In this document: positions 17,339 through 26,864 of the stretch, piece after piece | How the letters are laid out: each line of letters opens with the position of its first letter | Numbering within the stretch: position 1 is the stretch's first letter | DNA from: an uncultured Clostridia bacterium | GTDB taxonomy: Bacteria; Bacillota; Clostridia; TANB77; CAG-508 | NCBI GenBank assembly: GCA_934169725.1 | Contig: CAKPOF010000001.1 | Location: forward strand, 124,001 to 188,000 | Direction of reading: 5' to 3' | DNA length: 64,000 nucleotides | Position numbers and translations under genes: made by a program | Notes under the pieces: model-generated | What the model was told of the DNA's origin: nothing | The model's database searches: none | Seen by the model: only the letters and a program-made list of their open reading frames with translations

Positions 17339-18631
17339 ATGAAAATATTGATGTTAACATGGGAATACCCACCAAGAGTAGTAGGAGGTATATCAAGAGT
17401 TGTATATGATTTATCAAGAACATTAATAAAGGATGGACATGATGTAACAGTAGTTACATATAAAGACGGAGATGCACCATCTTTTGAAGATGATAAAGGA
17501 GTAAAAGTATATAGAGTAGACAACTATATGATAAATCCTAATAATTTTATAGATTGGATAATGCAATTAAACTTTAATTTAGTTGCAAAAGCTAATGAAA
17601 TAATAGCTGAACAAGGAAACTTTGATGTTATACATGCACATGATTGGTTAGTTGCATATGCAGCTAAAACACTAAAAAATTCATATAATATTCCAATTGT
17701 TGCAACAATACATGCAACAGAAGCAGGAAGAAATAGTGGAATTCATGATGAAACACAAAGATATATAAATGATACAGAGTGGATGTTAACATATGAAGCC
17801 TCTGAAGTAATAGTAAATAGTAATTATATGAAAAATGAATTGCAAAGATTATTTGGTTTACCATATGAAAAAATAAATGTAGTACCAAATGGAGTTAATT
17901 TAAGTCTATTTAACGGAATAGAAAGAGATTATAATTTTAGAAGAAAATTTGCAATGGATAATGAAAAAATTATATTGTTTATGGGAAGATTAGTTTATGA
18001 AAAAGGAATACAACATCTAATAAGTGCAATGCCTAAAATTTTAAATGGATACCATGATTCTAAATTAGTTATTTGTGGTAAAGGCGGAATGTTAGATGAA
18101 TTAAAAGAACAAGTAAATGCAATGGGAATTTCAGATAAAGTATATTTTGCAGGTTATATGAATGGAAAAGATGTTCAAAGAATGTACAAAGCTGCAGATA
18201 TAGCTGTATTTCCAAGTACATATGAACCATTTGGTATTGTGGCATTAGAAGCAATGCTATCTGAAAACCCTATAGTTGTATCAGATATAGGAGGACTAAA
18301 TGAAATTGTTCAACATAGAGAAAATGGTATGAAAGCATATTGTGGAAATCCTAATTCTATAGCAGATTCTATATTAGAATTATTATATGATCACAAATTA
18401 TGTGCAGATATAACTAAAAAAGCTAAAAACAAAGTAAGAAATGAATACAATTGGAGTAAAATTGCACAAGATACACACTTTACATATCAAAAAGCTATTT
18501 GTCAATCAATGGCTGAAAAACAAAAAAGAGAACTTGAACAAGAAAGAGCCAGAAAAACTAAGAAAACAATTAAAGGTGAAAACGAAATTACAAATCTACT
18601 TAACTTTAGGAAACGCCAAGCATATGCTTAA
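17339..18631 (+). CDS. GT4-family glycosyltransferase, glycogen-synthase-like
   Basis: The protein starts MKILMLTWEYPPRVVGGI, the N-terminal signature of ADP/UDP-glucose alpha-glucan synthases of GT4/GT5 type. It continues with VIHAHDWLVAYA, FMGRLVYEKGIQHLI and the nucleotide-sugar Glu motif FEPFGIVALEAM (written in the sequence as YEPFGIVALEAM). Length is about 430 residues. The GH57 and DUF4912 genes at 52-54.5 kb often accompany such synthases, so an alpha-glucan role is likely. ATG 17339 with GAAAGGA upstream is preferred over the in-frame start at 17279. A terminator follows. Confidence 0.85.
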   Translation: MKILMLTWEYPPRVVGGISRVVYDLSRTLIKDGHDVTVVTYKDGDAPSFEDDKGVKVYRVDNYMINPNNFIDWIMQLNFNLVAKANEIIAEQGNFDVIHAHDWLVAYAAKTLKNSYNIPIVATIHATEAGRNSGIHDETQRYINDTEWMLTYEASEVIVNSNYMKNELQRLFGLPYEKINVVPNGVNLSLFNGIERDYNFRRKFAMDNEKIILFMGRLVYEKGIQHLISAMPKILNGYHDSKLVICGKGGMLDELKEQVNAMGISDKVYFAGYMNGKDVQRMYKAADIAVFPSTYEPFGIVALEAMLSENPIVVSDIGGLNEIVQHRENGMKAYCGNPNSIADSILELLYDHKLCADITKKAKNKVRNEYNWSKIAQDTHFTYQKAICQSMAEKQKRELEQERARKTKKTIKGENEITNLLNFRKRQAYA

Positions 18632-18661
18632 AAAGAAACATTTTGATGTTTCTTTTTTTTT
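18632..18661 (+). terminator. Intrinsic terminator after glycosyltransferase
   Basis: AAAGAAACATTTTGATGTTTCTTT followed by a T-run. Confidence 0.8.
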
Positions 18662-18767
18662 CGCTGATTATAAAAAAATAAAAAAAAATTATACATTTCT
18701 ACAAATTTAGCAAAAAAATAGTGTATAATATAAAAGAAGTAAAAAAATAAAAAAGAAGGGAATAGAT

Positions 18768-19673
18768 ATGGCAGTATTTAAATCAGGTTTTGTAACACTA
18801 GTTGGAAGAACAAATGTAGGAAAATCAACATTATTAAATTTATTAGTAGGGGAAAAAGTAGCAGCTATAGCTAACAAAGTACAAACAACAAGAACAGCTA
18901 TAAGAGGAATAGTAAATAGAGAAAATTCACAAATAATTTTTACAGATACACCAGGTATACACAAACCTAAACATAAATTAAACGAAACAATGAATGAAAC
19001 ATCATTTGCAAGCATACCAGATGCAGATGTATTATTATTTCTAATAGAAGCAACTAGTGAAGATATAGGTAAAGGAGACCAATTAATATTAGAAAAAATA
19101 AAAGAAAGCAAAAGAAAAACTATATTAATTATAAATAAAATCGATTTAGTAAAAAGAGATACATTACTTAATTTAATAGACATTTATAGTAAAGAATACA
19201 ATTTTGAAGCAGTTATACCAATATCTGCTACCAACTCAAAATATAGAGAAGTTATATTAGATGAAATAGAAAAGAACCTAAAAGAAGGACCTGCATATTA
19301 TGATATTGAAGAGTATACAGACCAAACAATGAGACAATTAGCAGAAGAAACAATCAGAGAAAAAGCTTTAAAATTATTACAAGATGAGGTACCACACGGA
19401 ATATATGTAGAAGTAGAAAAAATGAAATTAAGAAAAAACAAAAAAGGAGAAGAAATTTATGATATTGAAGCAATAATATATTGCTTAAGGGAATCACATA
19501 AAGGTATAATTATTGGAAAAAATGGAGAAATGTTAAAAAGAATAGGAAGAGCAGCAAGAATTGATATGGAAAACAATTTTGGGATAAAAATAAATTTAAG
19601 AACATGGGTAAAAGTAAAACAAGATTGGATAGATAATCAATCAATTGTAAACAATAAATTTAAATTACAATAA
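18768..19673 (+). CDS. era: GTPase Era
   Basis: Era is a GTPase that binds 16S rRNA during 30S assembly. The G1 motif GRTNVGKST lies near residue 11, followed by DTPG and NKIDLV. The C-terminal KH domain contains GIIIGKNGEMLKRIGRAARID. Length of 301 is normal. The gene starts the era-yqzL-recO cluster, conserved in Firmicutes. GAAGGGAA precedes the ATG. Confidence 0.97.
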   Translation: MAVFKSGFVTLVGRTNVGKSTLLNLLVGEKVAAIANKVQTTRTAIRGIVNRENSQIIFTDTPGIHKPKHKLNETMNETSFASIPDADVLLFLIEATSEDIGKGDQLILEKIKESKRKTILIINKIDLVKRDTLLNLIDIYSKEYNFEAVIPISATNSKYREVILDEIEKNLKEGPAYYDIEEYTDQTMRQLAEETIREKALKLLQDEVPHGIYVEVEKMKLRKNKKGEEIYDIEAIIYCLRESHKGIIIGKNGEMLKRIGRAARIDMENNFGIKINLRTWVKVKQDWIDNQSIVNNKFKLQ

Positions 19674-19745
19674 TAAATATTGAATAATAAAAATGAAATT
19701 TGCAAAAGATAATAGTGAAAAACTAAAAAATGGAGATGATAGCTT

Positions 19746-19931
19746 ATGATAAAAAAGATAGCATGGAATGCTTTTAAAAATACAGGTAATATAGATACTT
19801 ATTTGGAATTGAAACAAATAGAAAATATAGAAGAAGAAATAGAAAAAAGTGAAGTAAATAAAATACTACAAAATGAGGGAAATATAATAGAAAAACAATA
19901 TAATATAGAAAATAAAAAAACAGAATTATAA
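19746..19931 (+). CDS. YqzL-like small protein
   Basis: This 61-residue protein begins MIKKIAWNAFKNTGNIDTYL, matching the short YqzL family (W-x-x-F-x-x-TGNIDTY), which sits between era and recO in Firmicutes. Here it carries an extra Glu/Lys/Asn-rich tail. The function is unknown. Confidence 0.8.
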   Translation: MIKKIAWNAFKNTGNIDTYLELKQIENIEEEIEKSEVNKILQNEGNIIEKQYNIENKKTEL

Positions 19932-19945
19932 AATTAGGAGAAAAA

Positions 19946-20674
19946 ATGGCAACGATAAAAGTAAAAGGAATAGTGTTATCTGAAAACAACATGGGTGACT
20001 ATGATAAAATGCTTACAATATTAACACCAAATTTAGGCAAAATATCATGTGTAGCTAAAGGGGCACGAAAACCTAAAAGTGCTCTTTTAGCAGGAACACA
20101 ATTGTTTTGCTTTTGCGAATATTTAATGTATCAAGGAACTAATACATATCATATAAATTCTTGTGAAACGATAGAGATGTTTTACAAAATTAGAACAGAT
20201 TTAGAAAAATTAAAATATGCAATACATTTGAACAAAATTGTTCAGGATATAACAGACGAAAATGATAATTGCTATAATATTTTACAATTATATTTAAATG
20301 CATTATATAGTATTGCAGAAACTGACAAAGACAAAGATTTAATTGTTAGTATATTTAAATTGAGAGTTTTAAAAAATTTAGGACTTACACCTAGAATTAT
20401 AGAATGTGTTAATTGTAGAGAAAAAGAAAATTTACAGTATTTTAGTATAAAAGATAATGGAGTTAAGTGTGAGGCTTGTGCGAGACAGGACAAGTCTGCA
20501 ATATACATGTCTGAAAGTACTGCAAATGCAGTAAAATATACAATATTGGCACCAGCGAAAAAAGTCTTTTCGTTTAATTTAAAAAATGAATCTTTAGAAG
20601 AATTTAAACTTATATCAAAGATTTATTTTAATGAAAAAATGGAAAAAGAATATAAACTAGAAGAATTATTTTAG
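19946..20674 (+). CDS. recO: DNA repair protein RecO
   Basis: RecO anneals ssDNA and loads RecA with RecR. The N-terminal OB fold (KVKGIVLSENNMGDYDKML, LTPNLGKISCVAKGARKPKS) is followed by the helical domain. A four-Cys zinc site (CVNCREKE and CEACARQ) is visible. Length of 242 is normal. AGGAG lies just upstream of the ATG, 14 bases after yqzL. Confidence 0.95.
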   Translation: MATIKVKGIVLSENNMGDYDKMLTILTPNLGKISCVAKGARKPKSALLAGTQLFCFCEYLMYQGTNTYHINSCETIEMFYKIRTDLEKLKYAIHLNKIVQDITDENDNCYNILQLYLNALYSIAETDKDKDLIVSIFKLRVLKNLGLTPRIIECVNCREKENLQYFSIKDNGVKCEACARQDKSAIYMSESTANAVKYTILAPAKKVFSFNLKNESLEEFKLISKIYFNEKMEKEYKLEELF

Positions 20675-20702
20675 TAAGAAGAAAACTTTGTTTAAATATG
20701 GC

Positions 20703-20731
20703 TTGAAAAAAAACAAAATAACATATATAAT
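20703..20731 (+). promoter_or_regulatory. Promoter of hpf
   Basis: TTGAAA (20703-20708), 17 bases, TATAAT (20726-20731). Confidence 0.6.
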
Positions 20732-20780
20732 AAGCATATGACACAAACATAAATTATATAAAGAGAAGGGAGCGATTTTT

Positions 20781-21308
20781 ATGAAAATAAAAATAACAGG
20801 AAAGGAACTAAAGATAACAGAAGCAATGAACGATTATGTTGAAAAAAAATTAGACAGAATCGATAAATATTTTGAAGATGCAGAAGCAGATGTTACTTTA
20901 AAAACAGAAAGAAATGAACAAATAGCAGAAATATGTGTAATAGCAGCAGGTGAAAAATATAGAGCAGTAACAGAAGATAAAGATTTATATGCATCTATAG
21001 ATAAAGATATTGACATATTAGAAGGACAAATTAGAAAAGTAAAAACTAAAAAAGAAAAAATGTTAAGAGAAGGTAGTTTAAAAACAATGGAAGTTTCTGA
21101 AAATAATATTCCAGAAATAGCAAATGAAATAATAAAAACATCATATTATGAAATAAAACCAATGCTACCAGAAGATGCAGTGCTTAAATTACAAGAAAAG
21201 CCAACACATAATTTCTTAACTTTTATAAATGTAGAAACAGGAAAAGTAAATGTAATTCATAAATTAAAAGATGGGAAAAATTATGGTTTAGTAGAACCAG
21301 AGGCATAG
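20781..21308 (+). CDS. hpf: Long-form ribosome hibernation-promoting factor
   Basis: This protein drives 100S ribosome dimerisation in stationary phase. The N-terminal S30AE domain (MKIKITGKELKITEAMNDYVEKK) blocks the decoding centre. A linker leads to the C-terminal dimerisation domain (VLKLQEKPTHNFLTFINVETGKVNVIHKLKDG, split here by nothing). The 175-residue length identifies the long form. RBS GAAGGGAG precedes the ATG. Confidence 0.94.
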   Translation: MKIKITGKELKITEAMNDYVEKKLDRIDKYFEDAEADVTLKTERNEQIAEICVIAAGEKYRAVTEDKDLYASIDKDIDILEGQIRKVKTKKEKMLREGSLKTMEVSENNIPEIANEIIKTSYYEIKPMLPEDAVLKLQEKPTHNFLTFINVETGKVNVIHKLKDGKNYGLVEPEA

Positions 21309-21373
21309 AAAAAAGGGCTTTTATATAAGCTCTTTTTATATACTAGGGAATTTTTCATTTCCTAGTATATAAA
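21309..21373 (+). terminator. Terminator and second hairpin after hpf
   Basis: A first hairpin AGGGCTTTTATATAAGCTCT runs into TTTTT. It is followed at once by ATATACTAGGGAAT/ATTTCCTAGTATAT (21337-21369). The second hairpin shares its stem sequence with one at 58808-58848. Confidence 0.7.
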
Positions 21374-21470
21374 AATGCTATAATCGCTATTGCCTTTGAG
21401 ATTTTCTTCTTTTAGTCGAAATCTCAAATTTTATTCTGTATTATGAAAATAATAAATAAGGGGGAAACAA

Positions 21471-22589
21471 ATGAAAAAGTTTTTAAGAGTTTTAGTTTTA
21501 ACATTAATAGGGATTTTTATAATTATTACTATGTTTTGGGCACTAGATTTAAATCCTAAAAAAATTATTAGACAAGATCCAGAAAAACAAAATGAAATAC
21601 AAAAGCCAAAAGCAAATAATTCAAAAGAAAGCACAAGTAATATAAATGTGGTGTCAACAATGAATGACAAAATAGAAAAAAATACAGTATGGTGTGGGAC
21701 ATTTCAATTAATATGGAATGATTTAAAAAATGATTTTGCAAAACAAGACATTGTATTTACACCACAATTAGAAAAAGTAGAAAATTTAAATAAAGAAGAC
21801 TTTAATACAACAAGTATATCAGAAAATAGCTATTATAAAGCACAAGGTGTCCCAACGAAAGAGTTGAAAAAACAAATAGAAAAAGGAATAAAAGAAAAAT
21901 TTCATGAAAAAAGTGATATTTTAGATAGTTTTGATTTTGATGGAAATCCAGATAAATATTTTCTATATGCTATGTTAAAAAAAGAATTTGAATTTAAAAA
22001 CGCTTTTGAAGAATTAGACAATGGTAATTTTGGGAATTATGAAGATGTTAAATATTTTGGCTTAAATAAAAAAGCATCTGAAGAATCAAGAAATCAAATA
22101 GAAGTATTATACTATAATTCTAGTGAAGATTTTGCAATAAAATTAAACACTAAACAAGATGATGAAGTTATAATCTCTAAAGGAATAGAAAAAGATACAT
22201 TTAATGATATTTATGATGAAATAAGTAATAGAGAAAAAGAATATAATGGAGAAAAAGAATTTACAGAAAATGATACTTTGAAAATTCCTAATATAAAATT
22301 TGATGTGGAAAAAGAATTTAAAGAGTTAGAAAAGAAACCTTTTAAAATTTATAATAATGATGAATATATTATAGATACAGCTATCCAAACAATTCAATTT
22401 GAATTAGATAAAAAAGGTGGAAAAATAAAAAGTGAAGCAGGCATGGGAATTGCTAAAACAGCATTGATGCCTCAGGAAGAAACAAGAGATTTTTCAGTAG
22501 ATAATACATTTACAATATTTTTAAAAGAAAAAGATAAAGACAAAGCATATTTTGCAGGAAATATAGAAAATATAAAGGAATTTCAATAA
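21471..22589 (+). CDS. Membrane-anchored extracytoplasmic protein, possibly serpin-like
   Basis: I do not recognise this with certainty. One N-terminal membrane segment (about residues 5-24) is followed by a charged linker and a ~320-residue soluble domain. The C-terminus reads FELDKKGGKIKSEAGMGIA, then DNTFTIFLKEKDKDKAYFAGNIEN. That resembles the hinge, reactive loop and final strand of serpins (x-D-x-x-F-x-F-x-I-x-x-x-x-G-x-x-x-F-x-G-x-V/I-x-N). The N-terminal half shows no clear serpin signature, so the call is tentative. It stands alone before a terminator. Confidence 0.5.
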   Translation: MKKFLRVLVLTLIGIFIIITMFWALDLNPKKIIRQDPEKQNEIQKPKANNSKESTSNINVVSTMNDKIEKNTVWCGTFQLIWNDLKNDFAKQDIVFTPQLEKVENLNKEDFNTTSISENSYYKAQGVPTKELKKQIEKGIKEKFHEKSDILDSFDFDGNPDKYFLYAMLKKEFEFKNAFEELDNGNFGNYEDVKYFGLNKKASEESRNQIEVLYYNSSEDFAIKLNTKQDDEVIISKGIEKDTFNDIYDEISNREKEYNGEKEFTENDTLKIPNIKFDVEKEFKELEKKPFKIYNNDEYIIDTAIQTIQFELDKKGGKIKSEAGMGIAKTALMPQEETRDFSVDNTFTIFLKEKDKDKAYFAGNIENIKEFQ

Positions 22590-22650
22590 AAAATATGTAA
22601 AATGTGTAGTAAAGTTATAGTAAAAGGCAGGAATTTGAAGAAAATATTAT

Positions 22651-22682
22651 AAAGGCAGGAAATCAAATCCTGCCTTTATGTA
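22651..22682 (+). terminator. Intrinsic terminator
   Basis: AAAGGCAGGAAATCAAATCCTGCCTTT, between the preceding gene and the convergent SASP gene; it could act in both directions. Confidence 0.75.
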
Positions 22683-22760
22683 TTTTTAAAATATATAAAA
22701 ACAAAATTTAACTTTCTGCCATGAACTAATACTTGATTAGTGTTTTAGGTGTAAACAACA

Positions 22761-22958
22761 CTATTTCATTTGTTGTTCAGCTTGTTGTATCATTTTTCTA
22801 ACCATGTTACCACCTATTTTACCAGCATCTTTAGCTGAGATGTCACCATTGTATCCGTCTTTTAAATTAACACCAACTTCACTAGCTACTTCATATTTGA
22901 ATTTATCTAAAGCGCTCATTGCTTCTGGAACTAATTTTTTGTTACTGTTATTTGCCAT
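22761..22958 (-). CDS. Alpha/beta-type small acid-soluble spore protein
   Basis: This 65-residue protein coats DNA in the dormant spore and protects it from UV and hydrolysis. It shows the family signatures: the germination-protease site region KYEVASEVGV (cleavage at the Glu) and the DNA-binding block DISAKDAGKIGGNMVRKMI. RBS GGAGGTG lies upstream on the minus strand. SigG control is expected, but I could not point to a convincing promoter. It is direct evidence that the organism forms endospores. Confidence 0.95.
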   Translation of the reverse strand: MANNSNKKLVPEAMSALDKFKYEVASEVGVNLKDGYNGDISAKDAGKIGGNMVRKMIQQAEQQMK

Positions 22959-23086
22959 TGTTTATTCACCTCCAGTATATATACTTTTAAGAAAAAAACA
23001 TCGTTTTTTCTAATACTAGCATTTGCAATTTTGCAAAAAATAAACTGGGAATTTTTGTTACTAATTAAATCTTATTAGTTATATCA

Positions 23087-23180
23087 TTTAATATTATATT
23101 GTTTGAAATACCGCGTAAGCGATTAAACGAGCATTTGCAAGTGGCGACACACAATGTATAAAAAACAATGTAATATTAAA
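23087..23180 (+). repeat. Dispersed structured repeat, copy 3 (short form)
   Basis: Arms TTTAATATTATATTGTTT and AACAATGTAATATTAAA frame a shortened core, ATACCGCGTAAGCGATTAA...AAGTGGCGACACACAATGTAT. The central GCAAAC/GTTTGC stem is missing. The rest of the 337-base gap holds the SASP upstream region and the next promoter. Confidence 0.7.
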
Positions 23181-23240
23181 TAATAAAATGTAAATTAAAA
23201 CTTAGTATAGAAAAATAAGAAAATAAAAGTCGAATTAGTG

Positions 23241-23270
23241 TTGACATGAAAAAAACTTTATATGTATAAT
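23241..23270 (+). promoter_or_regulatory. Promoter of HAD phosphatase gene
   Basis: TTGACA (23241-23246), 18 bases, TATAAT (23265-23270); GGAGG lies just before the start codon. Confidence 0.65.
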
Positions 23271-23295
23271 AAAGTGTGAAACAAAGGAGGAGATT

Positions 23296-24168
23296 ATGTA
23301 TAAATTAGTTGTAGTAGACCTAGATGGAACAATGCTTAATAGTTATGGAGAAATAACCGAAAATACAAAAAATACAATAAAAAAAAGTATAGATAAAGGA
23401 ACAGATGTTGTTATAGCATCAGGTAGACCAATAGATTCTATAAAAACAATAGCAAGTGAAATTGGTAGCGAAAAATATTTTATAGCAGGAAACGGTGCTT
23501 TAGTATATGACATACAAAAAAATGAAATTATTTATGAGAATTGTATGAATAAGAATAAAGTACTAGAAATAATAAAAATTTGTGAAGAAAATAGCATAGC
23601 ATATAATGTATATACAGAAAAAACAGTATTAACGACAAATTTAAAATTCAATGTTTTATATTATTATAAAGAAAATATAAAAAAATCAGAAGAAAAAAAG
23701 ACTAATATTAGTATTGTCGAAAACATGTATGACTATGTAAAGAATTTAAAAAATGAACATTTTTTAAAAATTACAATATGTGATGAAAATAGCAGTATAT
23801 TTAATTCTATTATAAAAAAAATAGAGGATATAGAAGAAATAGAAATTTTAAAAGTTTCGCATATGTCTAAAAAAATAATAACTCAAGGAACAGAAGAATT
23901 TCCAATAGAGTATTTTTATACTGAAATTTCTGCAAAAAATGTAGATAAATGGGATGCGATTGAATTTTTAATTAAAAAATTGAATTTGAAGAATGATGAA
24001 GTTATGGCAATTGGTGACAACATGAATGATAAAAAAATGATAGAAAATTCTCATTGTGGAGTAGCAATGAAAGGTAGTACTCCAGAAGTGACTAATGTCG
24101 CAAATTATATAACAGATACAAACAATAATGATGGTGTTGCAAAAGCTTTAGAAAGATATGTACTGTAA
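23296..24168 (+). CDS. Cof-type HAD-superfamily phosphatase
   Basis: This 290-residue Cof/IIB-family hydrolase has motif I VVDLDGTMLN (nucleophile Asp), motif II ASGRP, and motifs III/IV with WDAIEFLIKK and GDNMNDKKMIE. Such enzymes dephosphorylate sugar phosphates or cofactors; the substrate cannot be inferred. It has its own promoter and precedes the Tad-like locus. Confidence 0.9.
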   Translation: MYKLVVVDLDGTMLNSYGEITENTKNTIKKSIDKGTDVVIASGRPIDSIKTIASEIGSEKYFIAGNGALVYDIQKNEIIYENCMNKNKVLEIIKICEENSIAYNVYTEKTVLTTNLKFNVLYYYKENIKKSEEKKTNISIVENMYDYVKNLKNEHFLKITICDENSSIFNSIIKKIEDIEEIEILKVSHMSKKIITQGTEEFPIEYFYTEISAKNVDKWDAIEFLIKKLNLKNDEVMAIGDNMNDKKMIENSHCGVAMKGSTPEVTNVANYITDTNNNDGVAKALERYVL

Positions 24169-24312
24169 AATATTACAAAAATATTACAACGATATTAATT
24201 TTTAATTACAACTATTTATATCATTGATTTTAAAAAGCTAATGAGGTAAAATAAGATAGATGATAATTTGTAAAAAAATATATAAATTTAAATATAAAGG
24301 GAGGAATTTGTA

Positions 24313-25284
24313 ATGGCAACAAATCCAATGCAAAGAAAAGCAAGAAATTCATTTTTATTAGGAATGTTATTAATGTTATTATTATGTGGAGCAGTAATAG
24401 CATTTTTAGTACTTCAATTAACTAATATGAAAAAAGCTGAAAAAGAATTAGAGGAATCATATGTTAAAGTATATACTTTAAACAAGGATGTACAGTCAGG
24501 TAAAGAAATAACAGCTTCTGATTTAACAGAGGCAGAAGTAGAAAAAACAAAAGCACCAACAGATTATCTTACACCATCAGGATTAGGTGATAAAAACATA
24601 GCAAAAATTTCAATGACAAAAGGGACTGTTGTTTCAAAAGAAATGATATATGTTGATGAAAATAAAACAGGAAATGACGTAAGAAAACAAGAATTTAATA
24701 TGTTTATATTGCCATCTGACTTAGAAAATGGTGATTACATAGATGTAAGATTATTATTACCAAGTGGAAATGATTATATTGTTGTTTCTAAGAAAAAAGT
24801 AGAAATACCAAATGTAGCAGGTGTTGATTCTACAGATACAATTTCAATTGAATTAAGTGAAGATGAAATAAATATGATAAGTAATGCAATAGTTGATGCA
24901 TTTAAAATTGATGGAGCTAAATTATATGTAAATAAATATACAGAACCAGGTATACAAGAAGCTGCAACACCAACATATGCAGTAAGCAGTGAAGTAATGG
25001 AATTAATCAATTCAAATCCAAACATTGTTAAAGAAGCTAGAAATGAATTATGGAACAGATATAATAATAATAATCAAGCAAGCCAAAGAAATAATATTAT
25101 TACACCAGCAGTAACAAACGATGATGCAGACAAAAATTTACAAACTAATATGGAAGAAAGTATAACTAATTCTATAAATACAAGAAAACAATATTTAGAG
25201 GGATTATCATCTTCATCAACTACAACATCTTCAAGTTCATCAAGTAGCTCATCATCAAGTTCAAGTAGTTCATCAAGCAAATAA
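24313..25284 (+). CDS. CpaB/RcpC-like pilus assembly protein with SAF domain
   Basis: The protein has an N-terminal membrane anchor (about residues 13-36) and a SAF-like domain (VKVYTLNKDVQSGKEITASDL, then ISMTKGTVVSKEMIY). An RcpC-type region follows (MFILPSDLENGDYIDVRLLLP). The C-terminus is a low-complexity tail of more than 20 serines, perhaps a wall-spanning or glycosylated linker. In Tad systems CpaB is the periplasmic or extracytoplasmic assembly factor. It opens the Tad-like operon; spacing to the next gene is about 20 bases. Confidence 0.75.
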   Translation: MATNPMQRKARNSFLLGMLLMLLLCGAVIAFLVLQLTNMKKAEKELEESYVKVYTLNKDVQSGKEITASDLTEAEVEKTKAPTDYLTPSGLGDKNIAKISMTKGTVVSKEMIYVDENKTGNDVRKQEFNMFILPSDLENGDYIDVRLLLPSGNDYIVVSKKKVEIPNVAGVDSTDTISIELSEDEINMISNAIVDAFKIDGAKLYVNKYTEPGIQEAATPTYAVSSEVMELINSNPNIVKEARNELWNRYNNNNQASQRNNIITPAVTNDDADKNLQTNMEESITNSINTRKQYLEGLSSSSTTTSSSSSSSSSSSSSSSSSK

Positions 25285-25304
25285 AAGTAAGAAAGGAAAA
25301 GATC

Positions 25305-26003
25305 ATGAAAAAAGTAGGATTTATAGGCATGTATGATAAAACAGATTTAATATTAAATATTGCTAAGATTTTAACAACAATGGATCAAAGAGTAATTGTT
25401 GTAGATTCAACAATTACGCAAAAAGCTAAATATGTTGTTCCAGTTATAAATCCTACAATTACATATATTACAAATTTTGAAGACATAGATGTTGCTGTGG
25501 GATTTAAAACAGAGAGTGAAATAAATGAATATTTAGGACTAAATGAAAATGAAGATTTACCATATGATGTAATGCTTTTGGATATAGATAATGCAGAGAC
25601 AATAGAAACGTTTGGAATTGGTAGTGGGTCTAAAAATTATTTCGTGACAGCGTTCGATTTATATTCATTAAAAAGAGGATTAGAAATATTAAGTACATTA
25701 AGAGAACCAATACAATTAACTAAATTGTTATATACTAAAGAAGTATTAAAAGAAGATGATGACTATTTAAATTTTCTATCTTTAGGATATAAAGTAATGT
25801 GGAATGAATATAGAATATATTTTCCTATTGAAAATGGAGATTGGTCAGTATTAGCAGAAAATCAAAGAGTAGCAAAGATTAAATTTAAAAGGTTAAGTAC
25901 GCAATATAAAGATAGTATGATTTTTATTGTAGGTGAAATTTTAAATTCAACAAGTGAAAATAAGATAAGAAAGGCTGTTAAAATCATAGAAAGAGGAGTA
26001 TAA
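25305..26003 (+). CDS. MinD/CpaE-like protein lacking a P-loop
   Basis: The 232-residue protein has a Rossmann-like start (KKVGFIGMYDKTDLILNIAK) and a DVMLLDIDNAET strand typical of MinD/ParA folds. The deviant Walker A lysines are absent. It is probably an ATPase-dead paralogue of the next gene. The two adjacent genes may form a heterodimer at the pilus assembly site, analogous to CpaE. This is inference from fold pattern and context. Confidence 0.5.
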   Translation: MKKVGFIGMYDKTDLILNIAKILTTMDQRVIVVDSTITQKAKYVVPVINPTITYITNFEDIDVAVGFKTESEINEYLGLNENEDLPYDVMLLDIDNAETIETFGIGSGSKNYFVTAFDLYSLKRGLEILSTLREPIQLTKLLYTKEVLKEDDDYLNFLSLGYKVMWNEYRIYFPIENGDWSVLAENQRVAKIKFKRLSTQYKDSMIFIVGEILNSTSENKIRKAVKIIERGV

Positions 26004-26006
26004 ATA

Positions 26007-26846
26007 ATGTCAATTGTAACATTTTGTAATAGTAGCATAGAACAAACAGGAAAAACGATGTCAATTGCAGCAATTGCTACATATATGGCAATAGAACATA
26101 ATTATAGGATATTAGTGGTATCAACAACAAATAGAGAGGATACTTTTAGAGATTGCTTTTGGCAAGAAAAGAAGAAGAGAAGAAATCTAGGAATATTTGG
26201 ACCTAATGCAAATGTAGCAATAGAAAATGGAGTAGAGGGATTAGCCAGAATTGTTAGAAGTAATAAAATAACGCCATCAATTATTACTAATTATACTAAA
26301 GTAGTATTTAAAGATAGATTGGAAATATTACTTGGATGTAAAGAAACTCCAACTGATGGATTAGAAATTGAATCTATGTATCCAGATATAATAAAATCAG
26401 CTAATCAATATTACGATTTGATATTTGTAGATTTAGACAATAATGTTGATGAAGAAACTAAAAATACAATAATACGTGATTCAGACATAGTTGTTATAAA
26501 TATGTCACAAAGAATGAAAAGCATAAATAGATATATGGAATTAAAAGACCAAGATCAAACAGTAAATTCACTAAAAAGTTTATTATTGATAGGCAGATAT
26601 GATAGAAGTTCAAAGTATAATTCTAAAAATATAACTAGATATTTGGGCGAAAAAAATCAAGTATTAACAATACCATACAATACATTATTTTTTGAAGCTG
26701 CACAAGAAGCAGGTGTTCCAGACTTATTTTTAAAATTTAGAAGAAATTTAGATTCAGAAGACAGGAATGCATTTTTTATAGCAGAAGTAAAAAGAGCAGC
26801 TGAAAATATAGTATATAGATTACAAGATTTGCAAATGAGAATGTAA
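26007..26846 (+). CDS. CpaE/MinD-like ATPase
   Basis: This 279-residue protein begins MSIVTFCNSSIEQTGKTMSIAAIATYMA. A P-loop-like GKT occupies the position of the MinD/ParA Walker A, but the signature glycines are replaced (SIEQTGKT). YDLIFVDLDNNVDE is the Walker A'/B-like strand. It lies four bases after the P-loop-less paralogue and just upstream of the TadA-like ATPase, where Tad loci keep CpaE. Its role is probably localisation of the assembly machinery. Confidence 0.65.
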   Translation: MSIVTFCNSSIEQTGKTMSIAAIATYMAIEHNYRILVVSTTNREDTFRDCFWQEKKKRRNLGIFGPNANVAIENGVEGLARIVRSNKITPSIITNYTKVVFKDRLEILLGCKETPTDGLEIESMYPDIIKSANQYYDLIFVDLDNNVDEETKNTIIRDSDIVVINMSQRMKSINRYMELKDQDQTVNSLKSLLLIGRYDRSSKYNSKNITRYLGEKNQVLTIPYNTLFFEAAQEAGVPDLFLKFRRNLDSEDRNAFFIAEVKRAAENIVYRLQDLQMRM

Positions 26847-26864
26847 AAGAAAGGAGACCTTATA

